A DNA stretch of 64,000 nucleotides from Bradyrhizobium sp. Ash2021 (GCF_031202265.1 NZ_CP100604.1:2524501-2588500), one strand, 5' to 3'. Counted from the stretch's first letter, positions 1-8,438 are shown. A program made the numbers and translations. Notes: generated by a model not told the origin, from the sequence alone.

Positions 1-413
1 GCGCGATCGGTGTTTTTGCGCAAAAATTCCGTGTCGTGCAGTTCGACCGGCTGACCGCGCTTCACCGGGCCCACGACGCGGGGCACCGGCGTCTGGGTCC
101 CGTTGCGCGCGGTGATGATGGCAGGATTGTCGGCATCGATGCCGTCAAGCGCGGTCGCAAAGCGGTTGGAATAGCTCTCGCGGCGGATTTCGCCGTCGGT
201 CACGACGTCGATGCCGGCGCGCTCCATGTCTCTGATGGCAACGATGGTGGCATCGTCCTGCGCTTCCTCGAGATGTTCGGCCGGCAACCGCCACATCGCG
301 TGCATGCGGGTGCGCGGCACCGATTTCGACAGCATCGCGCGATCGACCAGCCATTCCGGCTGCGGGTAACTTCCGACCACGGTGGTCGGCAACAGATGTC
401 TGGGCAGGTTCAT
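1..413 (-). CDS. MetE-like methyltransferase family protein, partial
   Basis: Only the first 137 codons are in the window; the frame is open through base 1. The N-terminus has VGSYPQPEWL at about residues 13-22 and a TDGEIRRESYSNRF stretch near residues 80-95. Both are typical of the cobalamin-independent methionine synthase C-terminal (UROD-superfamily barrel) proteins, which move a methyl group to a thiol through a zinc site. The zinc ligands would lie beyond the window edge, so activity cannot be judged. It starts 36 bp after the FAH-family gene on the same strand and is probably co-transcribed with it. Such stand-alone MetE-like barrels often sit in catabolic operons and may act on a substrate other than homocysteine; that part is inference. 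Confidence 0.75.
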   Translation of the reverse strand, partial: MNLPRHLLPTTVVGSYPQPEWLVDRAMLSKSVPRTRMHAMWRLPAEHLEEAQDDATIVAIRDMERAGIDVVTDGEIRRESYSNRFATALDGIDADNPAIITARNGTQTPVPRVVGPVKRGQPVELHDTEFLRKNTDR

Positions 414-449
414 GACGTCCTCCTTCTTGTTATTTTCGCTCGCGGCCAA

Positions 450-1319
450 TCAAGCGGCCCGCGTCGCCGCGGCCGCCACCTCGTCCTTGACTGGGTTGCT
501 GAGAATGCCGATGCCGGAAACCTCAACCTCGACCACGTCGCCGTCCTTCATCCACAGCGGCGGCGTGCGATAGGCGCCGACGCCGCCTGTCGTGCCGGTC
601 ACGATGACGTCGCCGGGCGCGAGCTCGGTGAAAGTCGAGCAATAGGCGATCAAGGCGGGGACGTCGAACACCAGGTCGGAGATCGGCGCGGCCTGCACCT
701 CGACGCCGTTGAGACGGGTGGCGATGGTCTGCTTGCTGATATCGGGAAGTTCGTCCGTCGTGACCATCCACGGCCCGAAGCCGCCGGTGCCGGCAAAGTT
801 CTTGCCCGGCGCGAATTGCGAGGTGTGGCGCTGCCAGTCGCGAATGCTGCCGTCATTGTAGCACGCATAGCCCGCGACATGTTTCAGCGCCGCCTCGCGC
901 GAAATGCGCCGGCCGGCCTTGCCGATGATGACGGCCATTTCGCCCTCGTAATCGAAGCGCTCGGATTCCAGCGGCCGGATCATCGGCTGGCCGCCGCCGA
1001 CCTGGCTGTTGGCAAAGCGGGTAAAGATCATCGGATGCGGCGGGGTGGGATGGCCGCTCTCCGCAAGGTGCGTGGCGTAGTTGACGCCGATGCAGAAGAT
1101 CTTGTCCGGATCGGGCACGGTCGGCAGCAGCTCGATGTCTTTCAGCGCGTAGTCAGGCCGTTCGCCCTGCAAGGCCTTGAGTTCGTCAAGCGATCCCTTG
1201 GCCAGCAGCGCTTTCAGCGTGGGATAGGCTTTTAGCCGCTTTGCGACGTCGATCACGCCTGCGTCCGTTACGATGCCGTAGCTTGCTGCGCCGGCCGCCT
1301 TGAAACTTGCGATCTTCAT
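450..1319 (-). CDS. Fumarylacetoacetate hydrolase (FAH) family protein
   Basis: A 289-residue protein of the FAH superfamily, which uses a divalent metal to hydrolyse C-C bonds of diketo acids or to isomerise or decarboxylate catechol meta-cleavage products. The metal-binding acidic residues are visible as E125 and E127 in DYEGEMAVIIG and D156 in YNDGSIRDWQ. The usual IGVNYATH segment is at residues 77-84. The ATG at 1319 is chosen because the family begins here; the frame stays open upstream only because it overlaps the deacetylase remnant. That remnant ends in TGA overlapping this ATG (ATGA), so the two were translationally coupled. The exact substrate is not evident. Homologues include ureidoglycolate lyase-like and 2-hydroxyhepta-2,4-diene-dioate isomerase-like enzymes. 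Confidence 0.88.
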   Translation of the reverse strand: MKIASFKAAGAASYGIVTDAGVIDVAKRLKAYPTLKALLAKGSLDELKALQGERPDYALKDIELLPTVPDPDKIFCIGVNYATHLAESGHPTPPHPMIFTRFANSQVGGGQPMIRPLESERFDYEGEMAVIIGKAGRRISREAALKHVAGYACYNDGSIRDWQRHTSQFAPGKNFAGTGGFGPWMVTTDELPDISKQTIATRLNGVEVQAAPISDLVFDVPALIAYCSTFTELAPGDVIVTGTTGGVGAYRTPPLWMKDGDVVEVEVSGIGILSNPVKDEVAAAATRAA

Positions 1320-1645
1320 GGTTGAACACCTTCTTCGATGATTGAAACATAGGGGGTGATGGGCAGCACGATCTCGCCCGAGCGCATGGGAACGCAGGCG
1401 GGCGGGAAGTCCTGTTGGAAGCGGGCGCCGAGCGCCGCGGCGCGGTCCAGAAAACGTTCGAGATGATCCATCGCGCCGGATGGCAAATCGTGCAGCACCA
1501 TCAGGCTCCAGGGTTGTGCGCGGCATTGGTCGAGGGCGCGATCAGCCCAGCCGTCCGGATCGTCCCAGTCGCGCGGGATCGCCTTCCACAGCACGCAGCT
1601 ATGTTTGTGGCGCGGCAGATTGGCGGGCGAATTGGCTGTCGTCAA
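1316..1645 (-). pseudogene. 5'-truncated polysaccharide deacetylase-like remnant
   Basis: A 109-codon frame that can only begin at TTG. It carries what looks like the C-terminal third of a polysaccharide-deacetylase-type protein: VLWKAIPRDWDDPDGW, then WSLMVLHDLP and IVLPITPYVS. From memory, full relatives are more than twice this length, with the NodB-type metal residues in the missing part. The frame continues upstream without a stop to the diguanylate cyclase gene, but the extra residues (for example GISSGAIAKPGSAPTKND) do not look like the family. The 5' two-thirds therefore appear to have been deleted and replaced by unrelated sequence. The surviving 3' end still overlaps the FAH start by ATGA, which marks the old operon. 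The assignment rests on recognition of the C-terminal motifs only. Confidence 0.55.
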
Positions 1646-1731
1646 TCGAAAATCGTTTTTTGTCGGAGCGCTACCGGGCTTCGCAATGGCACCGCTGGAG
1701 ATACCCGCAAAAGCTCGCGCCCGATCGCAGG

Positions 1732-3693
1732 TTACGCTGCTTGCGTCGACCGCGGCTTTTTCTCGTTGAGCAAGGCGAGGATCTGGTCGGCTGCCATCGG
1801 TCGGCCGATGAGATAGCCCTGAACTTCATCGCAGTCGGTCTGACGCAAATACTCGAGCTGATCAGCCGTTTCGACGCCTTCCGCCACCACGCCAATCCGC
1901 AGGTCTTGCGCCAGCCCGATCACCGATTTCACGATCGCCGCACAATCCGGCTGTTCCAGCATGTCACGGATGAAGGACTGATCGATCTTGATGCGGCTCA
2001 AGGGCAGTTTTCGCAAGTAAGTCAGCGACGAGAACCCCGTCCCGAAATCGTCGAGGGCCACGGTCACTCCCAATTGCAGGAGTGAATTCAGGATCGAGGA
2101 TGCCGATCCGTATTTCGAAATCAGCATCGATTCGGTGATTTCGATTTCAAGCCGGCTGGGTGAAACCCCGGCCTGGGCGAGCGCCTGCACTGTGGTCTGC
2201 AGAATGCCCGTGTTACGAAATTGAGCCGCGGAGAAATTCACGGCGACCCTGATGTTATCCGGCCAATTCGAAAGCGCCGAACAGGCGCGGTGGACGACCC
2301 ATTCGCCAATCTGGTGGATCAGTCCGGTCTCCTCGGCAACTGGAATGAATTCACTTGGTGGAACCAGTCCGCGCACGGGGTGCTGCCAACGCAGCAATGC
2401 CTCGAAGCCGGTTATCCGGTTGGCGCGTAGACCGAGAAACGGCTGGTAGACGAGAAACAGCTCGTTCCGCTCGATGGCTCCTTCCAGATCCCGCTGCAAC
2501 GCCCGGCGGTCGCGCGCCGATTTGTCGTCGCTGGCCTCGAAGAAGCAGATCGTGCCCGGCCCCGATTTCTTGGCGCGATAGAGCGCGATGTCGGCATGTT
2601 TCAGGAGATCGTGGGGCGTGTTGCCGTCTCGTGGTGCCAGCGCAATTCCGACGCCGGTGGCACCGACGATCTCGCATCCTTCGATCAGGAATGGATCGGC
2701 AAAGGCGGCGACGAACCGTTCGCCAATTTCGAATGCGTCTTCCGGCCTGGTCAGATTTGCCATGATCAGCGCAAATTCGTCTCCGCCGATGCGGGCGACA
2801 TGTTCGGCCGCCCGCGTGCACCGTCGTAATCTTGCCGCCACTTGAACGAGAAATTCGTCGCCGGCGGGGTGACCGAACCTGTCGTTCACCTCCTTGAAGC
2901 GATCGAGGTCGAGCAGAAGCACGGCGAATTCCTCGCCGGAATGCGCCAGCCTCCGCAAGGCGCGTTCGAGGGTTTCGTTGAAGGCAATGCGGTTTGGCAA
3001 ATGCGTCAGGGGATCCTGACGGACGGTCCTTTCGGCTTCGAGCTGGGCGATGATGCGTCGCGTGAATGCGAACGAATTCACGAAAACGCCGCGCAGAAGC
3101 ACGCTGCCATAAACCACGACCAGGATGGCCACCAGCAAATAGACGAAATCGCCGTTCCTGCCGAGGCAGATGGCCGTACCCAGAAAGATCGGCGCCGTGA
3201 ATGCGATCGCCGCTACCGGGATCGTGGCGAAAGCGAATGCGCCGCCCGCCAGCATCCCGGCGCAAAGACAGGTGATCACCAATTGTGCACCGTTGGAGGC
3301 ATCGGCGAAGAAGGCCACCGGGACTATTCCCCAGGCGGTTCCGAGAATGAGTGCGTTTCGCACCAGCCGGTGCATGGCCCGGCGGGATACGAATTGCGGC
3401 TTTGCGATCCGTCGCGATGAATGTGCTTGCCAGCCGAAGAACATGGCGCCGCTGGCCACCGCAGCCGCCCAGATCAGGGCCATGTTTCTGTCGGGCGAAT
3501 GCCACAGCGCTATCGCGAGCACCATCGCGTTGCAGGCATTGGCCAGCATGATGCCCAGCGAATAGCCGAGCACGAGGCAAATCTGCTCGGCGCGGATGTG
3601 ACCCGCGAGGACTTCATCTGTCGATGGTCCACCGAACACCGCCAGATCGCCGGCGAACAATCTGGTGAAATAGGAACCTAGATACGATCGCAT
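1732..3693 (-). CDS. Membrane-bound GGDEF-EAL cyclic-di-GMP protein
   Basis: About 653 residues. The N-terminal third has six or so hydrophobic segments (for example LVLGYSLGIMLANA and VYLLVAILVVVYGSVLL) in a MASE-like membrane sensor region. The GGDEF domain has the intact motif RIGGDEFALI near residue 300. The EAL domain follows with FEALLRW near residue 428 and DDFGTGFSSLTYL, as in active phosphodiesterases. The protein could therefore make or break cyclic-di-GMP at the inner membrane; which activity dominates cannot be read from sequence. ATG at 3693 (MRSYLGSYF) is chosen because the upstream extension to 3888 is low in hydrophobic or domain-like content. The RBS there is weak (a GGG run). 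It is transcribed alone, and its stop lies just before the deacetylase remnant. Confidence 0.9.
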   Translation of the reverse strand: MRSYLGSYFTRLFAGDLAVFGGPSTDEVLAGHIRAEQICLVLGYSLGIMLANACNAMVLAIALWHSPDRNMALIWAAAVASGAMFFGWQAHSSRRIAKPQFVSRRAMHRLVRNALILGTAWGIVPVAFFADASNGAQLVITCLCAGMLAGGAFAFATIPVAAIAFTAPIFLGTAICLGRNGDFVYLLVAILVVVYGSVLLRGVFVNSFAFTRRIIAQLEAERTVRQDPLTHLPNRIAFNETLERALRRLAHSGEEFAVLLLDLDRFKEVNDRFGHPAGDEFLVQVAARLRRCTRAAEHVARIGGDEFALIMANLTRPEDAFEIGERFVAAFADPFLIEGCEIVGATGVGIALAPRDGNTPHDLLKHADIALYRAKKSGPGTICFFEASDDKSARDRRALQRDLEGAIERNELFLVYQPFLGLRANRITGFEALLRWQHPVRGLVPPSEFIPVAEETGLIHQIGEWVVHRACSALSNWPDNIRVAVNFSAAQFRNTGILQTTVQALAQAGVSPSRLEIEITESMLISKYGSASSILNSLLQLGVTVALDDFGTGFSSLTYLRKLPLSRIKIDQSFIRDMLEQPDCAAIVKSVIGLAQDLRIGVVAEGVETADQLEYLRQTDCDEVQGYLIGRPMAADQILALLNEKKPRSTQAA

Positions 3694-3913
3694 CCCTGAC
3701 CCGGTGGGCTTGGCCCCAACGCTGGCCTTGGACGCGAAAGTTCGCTGCAAACCTTTGACAAAATATGAATTTTTGAAATCTCCGCCGTTACACTGCCAGG
3801 TTGCGACTTCACGTCTGCGGCACGGCAACAAATCGATACAAATGCCGTCCTTACCGGCAGGACCGCAATCTGACCGGGCTGGAGGCAATTCCGTGCGCGG
3901 AACAATCCGGATT

Positions 3914-4279
3914 TCAGCCGGTCATTTGCTTCGGGTCGTAGAAGAAGCGTTCCTCGATCAACTGATCGCCGCGCCAGGTCTGCCAGGCGATTTCCTCCAG
4001 CACCCGCACGGTGCCGTTGGCGCTGGTGAACGTGAATTTCCAGCGCGCCGCCACGGTGTCGCCGTCAATCAGGCTTGGCCCTATGCGTTGCGCCGCGATC
4101 TTTTGGAATGCGGCCATCACGCCGCGCTCCTTCGCCATCAGCGTGTCGCGGCCGATGACGGGCTCGGCGGTGTTTTCCCGCGTTGAGGCGTCGGGCGCGT
4201 AGAATTGCTCGATCGCGCCGACATAGTCGCCGGCTTCGACCAGTGCAACGAAACTCTCGACAATTTGGCGGTCTGGCAT
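3914..4279 (-). CDS. NTF2-like / SnoaL-type small protein
   Basis: A 121-residue protein with the NTF2-like cone fold signature: an N-terminal helix VESFVALVEAGDYVGAIEQFYAPDA, followed by WKFTFTSANG and a C-terminal strand ERFFYDPKQM. Members bind small hydrophobic molecules or act as isomerases and hydrolases, and this sequence does not indicate which. The ATG at 4279 is preceded by GAGGAC at good spacing; an in-frame ATG at 4309 lacks a clear RBS. It is transcribed away from the TetR gene at 4393 across a repeat-rich operator, so it is probably the target of that repressor. Confidence 0.75.
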   Translation of the reverse strand: MPDRQIVESFVALVEAGDYVGAIEQFYAPDASTRENTAEPVIGRDTLMAKERGVMAAFQKIAAQRIGPSLIDGDTVAARWKFTFTSANGTVRVLEEIAWQTWRGDQLIEERFFYDPKQMTG

Positions 4280-4311
4280 CGATACGTCCTCACGACCATG
4301 GGCAGACATAA

Positions 4312-4347
4312 ACCGACTTATGGTCGGTAAATACCGACCGTTGGTCG
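4312..4347. promoter_or_regulatory. Divergent TetR operator made of alternating repeats
   Basis: Between the NTF2-like gene and the TetR gene lie four half-sites in alternating orientation: ACCGAC (4312-4317), GGTCGGT (4322-4328), ACCGACC (4333-4339) and GGTCG (4343-4347). The central pair forms GGTCGGTAAATACCGACC, a palindrome with 7-bp arms. This suits a TetR dimer, or two dimers side by side, controlling both divergent genes. The repeat is seen directly; the binding protein is inferred from position. Confidence 0.7.
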
Positions 4348-4392
4348 AAAAGTCAACTGGCCGCCGCGGCGAAGTTCACCTAGAAAGGCGCG

Positions 4393-4980
4393 ATGGCGAA
4401 ACAGGCAGAGCGGCGCGCCGCCACCACGGAAGCAATCCTGAAAGCCGGACGCCGGCTGTTCGGCGAGCGGGGCTTTGCCGCCACGACCATCGACGACATC
4501 GCGGCAGCTGCGCGAGTGGCGAAGGGCGCGGTCTATCATCACTTCGCGACCAAAGAGACGGTGTTCGAGGCGGTGTTCGACCAGGTCTCGCGCGATCTCG
4601 TACTGGAGATCGATCGCGCGGCGCGAACCGAGAGGGACGTGCTGGCGGCAATGGTCGCGGGCACCCAGCACTATTTCGCGGCTTGCGCGAAAGGAGATAC
4701 CTGCCAGATCATCCTGCGCGATGGTCCGGCCGTGCTGGGCTGGGAGCGCTGGCGTGAAATCGACGCGCGGCATTTCGGCGGCAAGATTCCGCGGGCTCTC
4801 GCTGCGGCGATGGACGCAGGGTTGATCGCCCGCCAACCCGTGGAGCCGCTCGCGCGGCTGCTGCTTGGCGCCGTGACGGAAGCCGCGGTCGCCTGTGCGG
4901 GCCGATCCGATATTCTAAAAGCCGGTGGCGAATATAGCCGCGCTTTCAAATCGCTGCTCGAAGCGCTCCGGCTGCGGTGA
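4393..4980 (+). CDS. TetR/AcrR family transcriptional repressor
   Basis: A 195-residue regulator. The N-terminal HTH is classical: AILKAGRRLFGERGFAATT, then IDDIAAAARVAKGAVYHHFATKETVF (residues about 15-58). The C-terminal ligand domain is all-helical and specific to this protein. AGAAAGG lies upstream of the ATG. It faces away from the NTF2-like gene and shares the repeat operator at 4312-4347, which fits autorepression plus control of the neighbour. The ligand is unknown. Confidence 0.92.
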   Translation: MAKQAERRAATTEAILKAGRRLFGERGFAATTIDDIAAAARVAKGAVYHHFATKETVFEAVFDQVSRDLVLEIDRAARTERDVLAAMVAGTQHYFAACAKGDTCQIILRDGPAVLGWERWREIDARHFGGKIPRALAAAMDAGLIARQPVEPLARLLLGAVTEAAVACAGRSDILKAGGEYSRAFKSLLEALRLR

Positions 4981-5060
4981 GGCGGGCAGCGCTCGACGCT
5001 TCACGCCAATCGTTCTGGCCGCAACCCGCGACGGCATCCCGAGACGCCGGAAGATTCACC

Positions 5061-5105
5061 GTGACAACATCCCCGCACTCACTTATATAGTTCGCATGCG
5101 AACTA
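5061..5105 (+). promoter_or_regulatory. MarR promoter with perfect 18-bp palindromic operator
   Basis: GTGACA at 5061-5066, a 17-nt spacer and TATATA at 5084-5089 make a good sigma-70 type promoter. The perfect palindrome TAGTTCGCATGCGAACTA occupies 5088-5105, overlapping the -10 box and the expected start site and ending one base before the marR ATG at 5107. A MarR dimer here would block polymerase, the usual autorepression layout. The palindrome is seen directly; the promoter call is pattern matching. Confidence 0.7.
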
Positions 5106-5106
5106 A

Positions 5107-5568
5107 ATGTCCACGACCCGGGTTCCAGTGAATTCCCGGCACGACCGCCGGCTGGTGTTTCTGCTCAGCGTCGCGCAGCGCCGGCTGCAACGCTGGGTGG
5201 CGGCGCGGACGCAGGATAGCGGCGTGACCGCTGCACAATCCGGGTTGCTGTTCATCCTCGGCCAGCGCGACGGTGTGCTGATCGGCGAGGCGGGCGCGGC
5301 GCTCGATTTGGGGCCGCCCGGTATCAGCGGACTGGTGGACCGGATGACGGCGGCGAACCTGATCAGGCGGGGCGCCGATCCGGATGATGGCCGCGCATGG
5401 CGCCTTTGGCTGACGCCCACAGGCCGCGCGGCGCTCGCGCAGGCGAAGGCCGCGCTCGCCGAGATCAACGCGCGCCTTACCGATGGATTTACCGAAGCCG
5501 AAATCGACGTCGTCGCGCGCTGGCTCACCAGTTTGCAAACCAGATTTCCCAGAGGAGAAGACCAATGA
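5107..5568 (+). CDS. MarR family transcriptional regulator
   Basis: A 153-residue winged-helix regulator. The core runs from TAAQSGLLFILGQRDG (helix 3) through PPGISGLVDRMTAANLIRRG (recognition helix) to the wing DPDDGRAWRLWLTPTG with its conserved Asp-Arg pair, then a dimerisation helix. No Shine-Dalgarno sequence separates the palindrome from the ATG, so the transcript may be almost leaderless or a later GTG may be used. The stop overlaps the next ATG (ATGA), so it is coupled to the isomerase gene. MarR proteins beside CoA-ester genes often respond to aromatic or acyl-CoA thioesters; that is inference here. Confidence 0.92.
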   Translation: MSTTRVPVNSRHDRRLVFLLSVAQRRLQRWVAARTQDSGVTAAQSGLLFILGQRDGVLIGEAGAALDLGPPGISGLVDRMTAANLIRRGADPDDGRAWRLWLTPTGRAALAQAKAALAEINARLTDGFTEAEIDVVARWLTSLQTRFPRGEDQ

Positions 5569-6347
5569 CCGAGCATATCAAGATCGCAAACGAGGGCGGG
5601 ATATTGAGCCTGACGATGGCGCGGCCCGACAAGAAGAACGCGCTGACCAACGCGATGTATGGTGCGCTGGCCGACGCGATTGAGGCCGCGGAGACCGACC
5701 CCGCCGTCCGCGTCGTGCTGATCCGGGGCGAGGGCGACATGTTCACGGCCGGCAACGACGTCGGCGAGTTCGCGGCGATCGCCGCCGGAAATCTTCAGGG
5801 CGAACGGCATGTCAGCCGTTTCCTTCAATCGCTCGCACGATCGAGCCGCCCGCTGGTCGCCGCCGTGCAAGGCCGCGCCGTCGGCATCGGCACCACGATG
5901 CTGCTGCATTGCGACCTGGTCGTGCTCGCCGACAATGCGCTGCTGTCGACTCCGTTCGTCAGCCTGGCCTTGGTGCCGGAAGCCGCCTCCAGCCTGCTGA
6001 TGCCGCTGCGCATCGGCTATGCGCGTGCCTTCGAGATGTTCGCGCTCGGCGAAACCGTCAATGCCAGTTCTGCGCTCGCCTGGGGTCTCGCCAACCGGGT
6101 CGTGCCGCTGGAGCAGCTTGATGCCGAGGCGAAGGCGCTCGCGGCGCGTCTGGCCAAGCAGCCGGCGGGCGCGGTCTCCACCACCAAGCGGCTGATGCGC
6201 AATCCGGAAGCGCTGATGGCGCAGATTTTGGCGGAAAGCGAGCAGTTCGCGGCGCGCCTGCAAACCGTCGAGGCCCGCGAGGCGTTTACGGCGTTCGCCG
6301 AGCGCCGGCCGCCGGACTTCCTGAAACTCGCAAAGCAACCGGCCTGA
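5565..6347 (+). CDS. Crotonase-fold enoyl-CoA isomerase (ECI2-like)
   Basis: A 260-residue crotonase-family enzyme. The oxyanion-hole segment GDMFTAGNDVGEF is at about residues 60-72. Where true hydratases carry Glu144 (GGxxE) this protein has a Met (GIGTTMLL), and where they carry Glu164 it has Phe (STPFVSLALVPE). A Glu appears instead in VPEAASSL, the arrangement of delta3,delta2-enoyl-CoA isomerases of the ECI2 type (TPF...PEGCSS). The likely reaction is double-bond shifting in unsaturated acyl-CoA rather than hydration. AGAGGAGAAG precedes the ATG, and the gene overlaps the marR stop by 4 bp. Confidence 0.85.
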   Translation: MTEHIKIANEGGILSLTMARPDKKNALTNAMYGALADAIEAAETDPAVRVVLIRGEGDMFTAGNDVGEFAAIAAGNLQGERHVSRFLQSLARSSRPLVAAVQGRAVGIGTTMLLHCDLVVLADNALLSTPFVSLALVPEAASSLLMPLRIGYARAFEMFALGETVNASSALAWGLANRVVPLEQLDAEAKALAARLAKQPAGAVSTTKRLMRNPEALMAQILAESEQFAARLQTVEAREAFTAFAERRPPDFLKLAKQPA

Positions 6348-6354
6348 TCGCCGC

Positions 6355-6381
6355 GGCCGGGGCGCACATTGCGCCCTGGCC
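6355..6381. terminator. Hairpin between convergent genes
   Basis: GGCCGGGGCGCA and TGCGCCCTGGCC pair over 12 positions with one mismatch around a CAT loop, just after the isomerase stop. No T-run follows at once, so an intrinsic terminator is only possible. Next to it the 12-mer CAAGAAATCACT occurs twice in close succession, the second copy running into the 3' end of the GlcG-like gene. Confidence 0.35.
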
Positions 6382-6405
6382 CCAAGAAATCACTTTTTCA
6401 AGAAA

Positions 6406-6879
6406 TCACTTCTTGATGTCGGCGGCAACGAGCACGCGATGGTCGCGCAACAGGTCTTGCAAGGCCTGCAGCGCCGCCACACCGCATTTCGTATCCTGCT
6501 CGCCATTGCCGCCGCTGAGCCCGATGCCGCCGACGACTTCGTCATCGACGACGATCGGAAAACCACCGACGAACACCGCGAACTTGCCTTCAAAGCTCCA
6601 TTGGATACCGAACGCCTCGTTGCCGGGCAGCGCAGGTCCGTTCGGCGCCTGGTTGAACAGATGTGTGGAGCGCTTGTGTCCTGCGGCGGTGAACGCCTTG
6701 TTCCAGGCGATCTGGGGGCCGGTGACGCGTGCGCCATCCATCCGTTCGAGCGCGAGCGGATAGCCGCCCTCGTCGGTCACGCACACCGTCTCCAGCACGC
6801 CGATCTCGGTGGATGTTTTGATGGCGGCGGCGACCATGTGGCGGGCCTCGGCGAGTTCCAGCTTGAATGAACGTCTCAT
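6406..6879 (-). CDS. GlcG/HbpS-family small protein
   Basis: A 157-residue member of the GlcG/HbpS family: LAEARHMVAAAIKTSTEIG at the N-terminus, VTDEGGYPLALERMDGA, then KAFTAAGHKRST and VVDDEVVGGIGLSGG. Members bind haem or corrinoids or accompany glycolate, propanediol and aromatic catabolic genes. There is no signal peptide, so it should be cytoplasmic. It is the third gene of the transporter / aldehyde dehydrogenase arm, 45 bp after the dehydrogenase stop, so a role in the same pathway (cofactor handling or an accessory function) is likely but unproven. Confidence 0.82.
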   Translation of the reverse strand: MRRSFKLELAEARHMVAAAIKTSTEIGVLETVCVTDEGGYPLALERMDGARVTGPQIAWNKAFTAAGHKRSTHLFNQAPNGPALPGNEAFGIQWSFEGKFAVFVGGFPIVVDDEVVGGIGLSGGNGEQDTKCGVAALQALQDLLRDHRVLVAADIKK

Positions 6880-6924
6880 CGCATTGTTTCCAGGTGTCGA
6901 TTTGGGCCGGCGGTCCAGCGCGGC

Positions 6925-8424
6925 TCAGGTGCCGCGATAGACCGTCTTGATCTGGGTGTAGAATTCCAGTCCGGTGCGGCCGGACTCGCGAAACGTCGAC
7001 GTGCTCGACCGCTTCAGGCCGCCGAACGGCGCATTGATAAGGTTGCCGGTCGTGGTGCGGTTGATCTTCACCGTTCCGGATTGAATGTCATTGGCGAAAT
7101 CCTGCATGACCCGCGGATTGCGGGTCACGATCGCGGCCGACAGCCCGTATTCGGTGTCGTTGGCCTTGGCGATCGCATCCGCATAGCTGTCGACTTCAAT
7201 GATCGCGATGACGGGACCGAAGATCTCCTCGCGCGCAATCGTCATCTGCTGAGTGACGTCGGTGAAGATCGCCGGCGAGACATAATAGCCACCGTCATAG
7301 CCGGCGCCGGTGAGCCGCTCGCCGCCGCACAGCAGCGTCGCCTCGCGTCTGCCGATCGCGATGTAGCGCAGTACGGTCTCGAGCTGCTTTGCGGTCGCCA
7401 GCGGCCCCATATCCATGCCGGCCGCAAGACCGCTGCCGATCTTCAGTGCTTTCACCTTGGCGACGAGTTTCGCGGTGAATTCGGCGCGTACCTGTTTCAT
7501 CACCAGCACCCGGCTGGTGCCGGTGCAGGCCTGGCCTGCCAGCGAGAGACCGCCCTTGACGGTCAGGTCGACAGCCTGATCGAGGTCGGCATCGTCCATC
7601 ACGATCAACGGGTTCTTGCCGCCCAATTCCATCTGGGTGCGGGTGGTGAACCTAACCGATCGGCAGATATGCTCGCCGGCCGCGGTCGATCCGGTGAAGG
7701 AGATGGCGCGGATGACCGGCGGCTCGGTAATGGCCGCACCAATCTCGCCGGCCTTGCCGGTGATGAAGTTGAGGACGCCCTTCGGCAGCCCGGCGACCGC
7801 CAGCGCCTCGGCCAGCCGATAGCCGCTCAACGGCGCGTCGGATGACGGCTTGAAGACGACCGTATTGCCGGTGATGAGCGCGGGCGCGATCTTGCGGGCC
7901 GGTATCGAGATCGGGAAGTTCCACGGCGTGATGATCGACACGACCCCGAGCGGCTCGCGCAGGGTATAGACCGTCATGTCGGCATCGTCGTTCGGAAACA
8001 CCTCTCCCGTCAACGACTGGCCTTCAACCGCGTAAAATCGCAGCGTCTGCGCCGAACGCAGCACTTCGTCCCGCGCGAGGTTGAGCGCCTTGCCCATTTC
8101 CCGCGTCACCTCCCGCGCGATCCGGTCGGCGTGCGCCTCGAGATGATCCGCGGCGCGGTTGAGGATAGCAGCGCGCTTGGAGACCGACGTCTTCTTCCAG
8201 GCCTCGAACGCAGCGGATGCCGCGTCCACGGCGAGGCCGGCATCCGCCGCGGTGGATGCCTGAAAACGTCCGACGATGTCGGTGCTGTCGGCGGGATTGG
8301 CGTTGTCGAATGGCTGTTTCGACGAACTTTGCATCCACTCACCATTGATGAGGTTGCGGAACTCCTCGACGTCGGTGGCGCTCACAACAAAAGCCCGTGC
8401 ATCCCGCATCGCCGTGTCACGCAT
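6925..8424 (-). CDS. NAD(P)-dependent aldehyde dehydrogenase
   Basis: A 499-residue ALDH-superfamily enzyme. The nucleotide fold shows ITPWNFPISIPARK and FTGSTAAGEHI. The general-base Glu is in MELGGKNPLIV and the catalytic Cys in GQACTGTSRV. EEIFGPVIAII and the C-terminal FGGLKRSS are also family signatures. The closest resemblance I recognise is to alpha-ketoglutaric-semialdehyde / 2,5-dioxovalerate-type dehydrogenases, but the substrate cannot be fixed. ATG at 8424 is preceded by AAGGAG; the frame extends further only as non-family sequence. It starts 14 bp after the transporter stop, so it belongs to the same transcript. It may oxidise an aldehyde made by the divergent oxidase. Confidence 0.93.
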   Translation of the reverse strand: MRDTAMRDARAFVVSATDVEEFRNLINGEWMQSSSKQPFDNANPADSTDIVGRFQASTAADAGLAVDAASAAFEAWKKTSVSKRAAILNRAADHLEAHADRIAREVTREMGKALNLARDEVLRSAQTLRFYAVEGQSLTGEVFPNDDADMTVYTLREPLGVVSIITPWNFPISIPARKIAPALITGNTVVFKPSSDAPLSGYRLAEALAVAGLPKGVLNFITGKAGEIGAAITEPPVIRAISFTGSTAAGEHICRSVRFTTRTQMELGGKNPLIVMDDADLDQAVDLTVKGGLSLAGQACTGTSRVLVMKQVRAEFTAKLVAKVKALKIGSGLAAGMDMGPLATAKQLETVLRYIAIGRREATLLCGGERLTGAGYDGGYYVSPAIFTDVTQQMTIAREEIFGPVIAIIEVDSYADAIAKANDTEYGLSAAIVTRNPRVMQDFANDIQSGTVKINRTTTGNLINAPFGGLKRSSTSTFRESGRTGLEFYTQIKTVYRGT

Positions 8425-8438
8425 CGTTCCGCTCCTTT

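Noticed and set aside
36..1235. A 399-codon open frame on the plus strand opposite the FAH and MetE-like genes.
   Set aside because: It is antisense to two genes with clear family motifs. High-GC DNA often leaves such frames open, and it has no recognisable domain.
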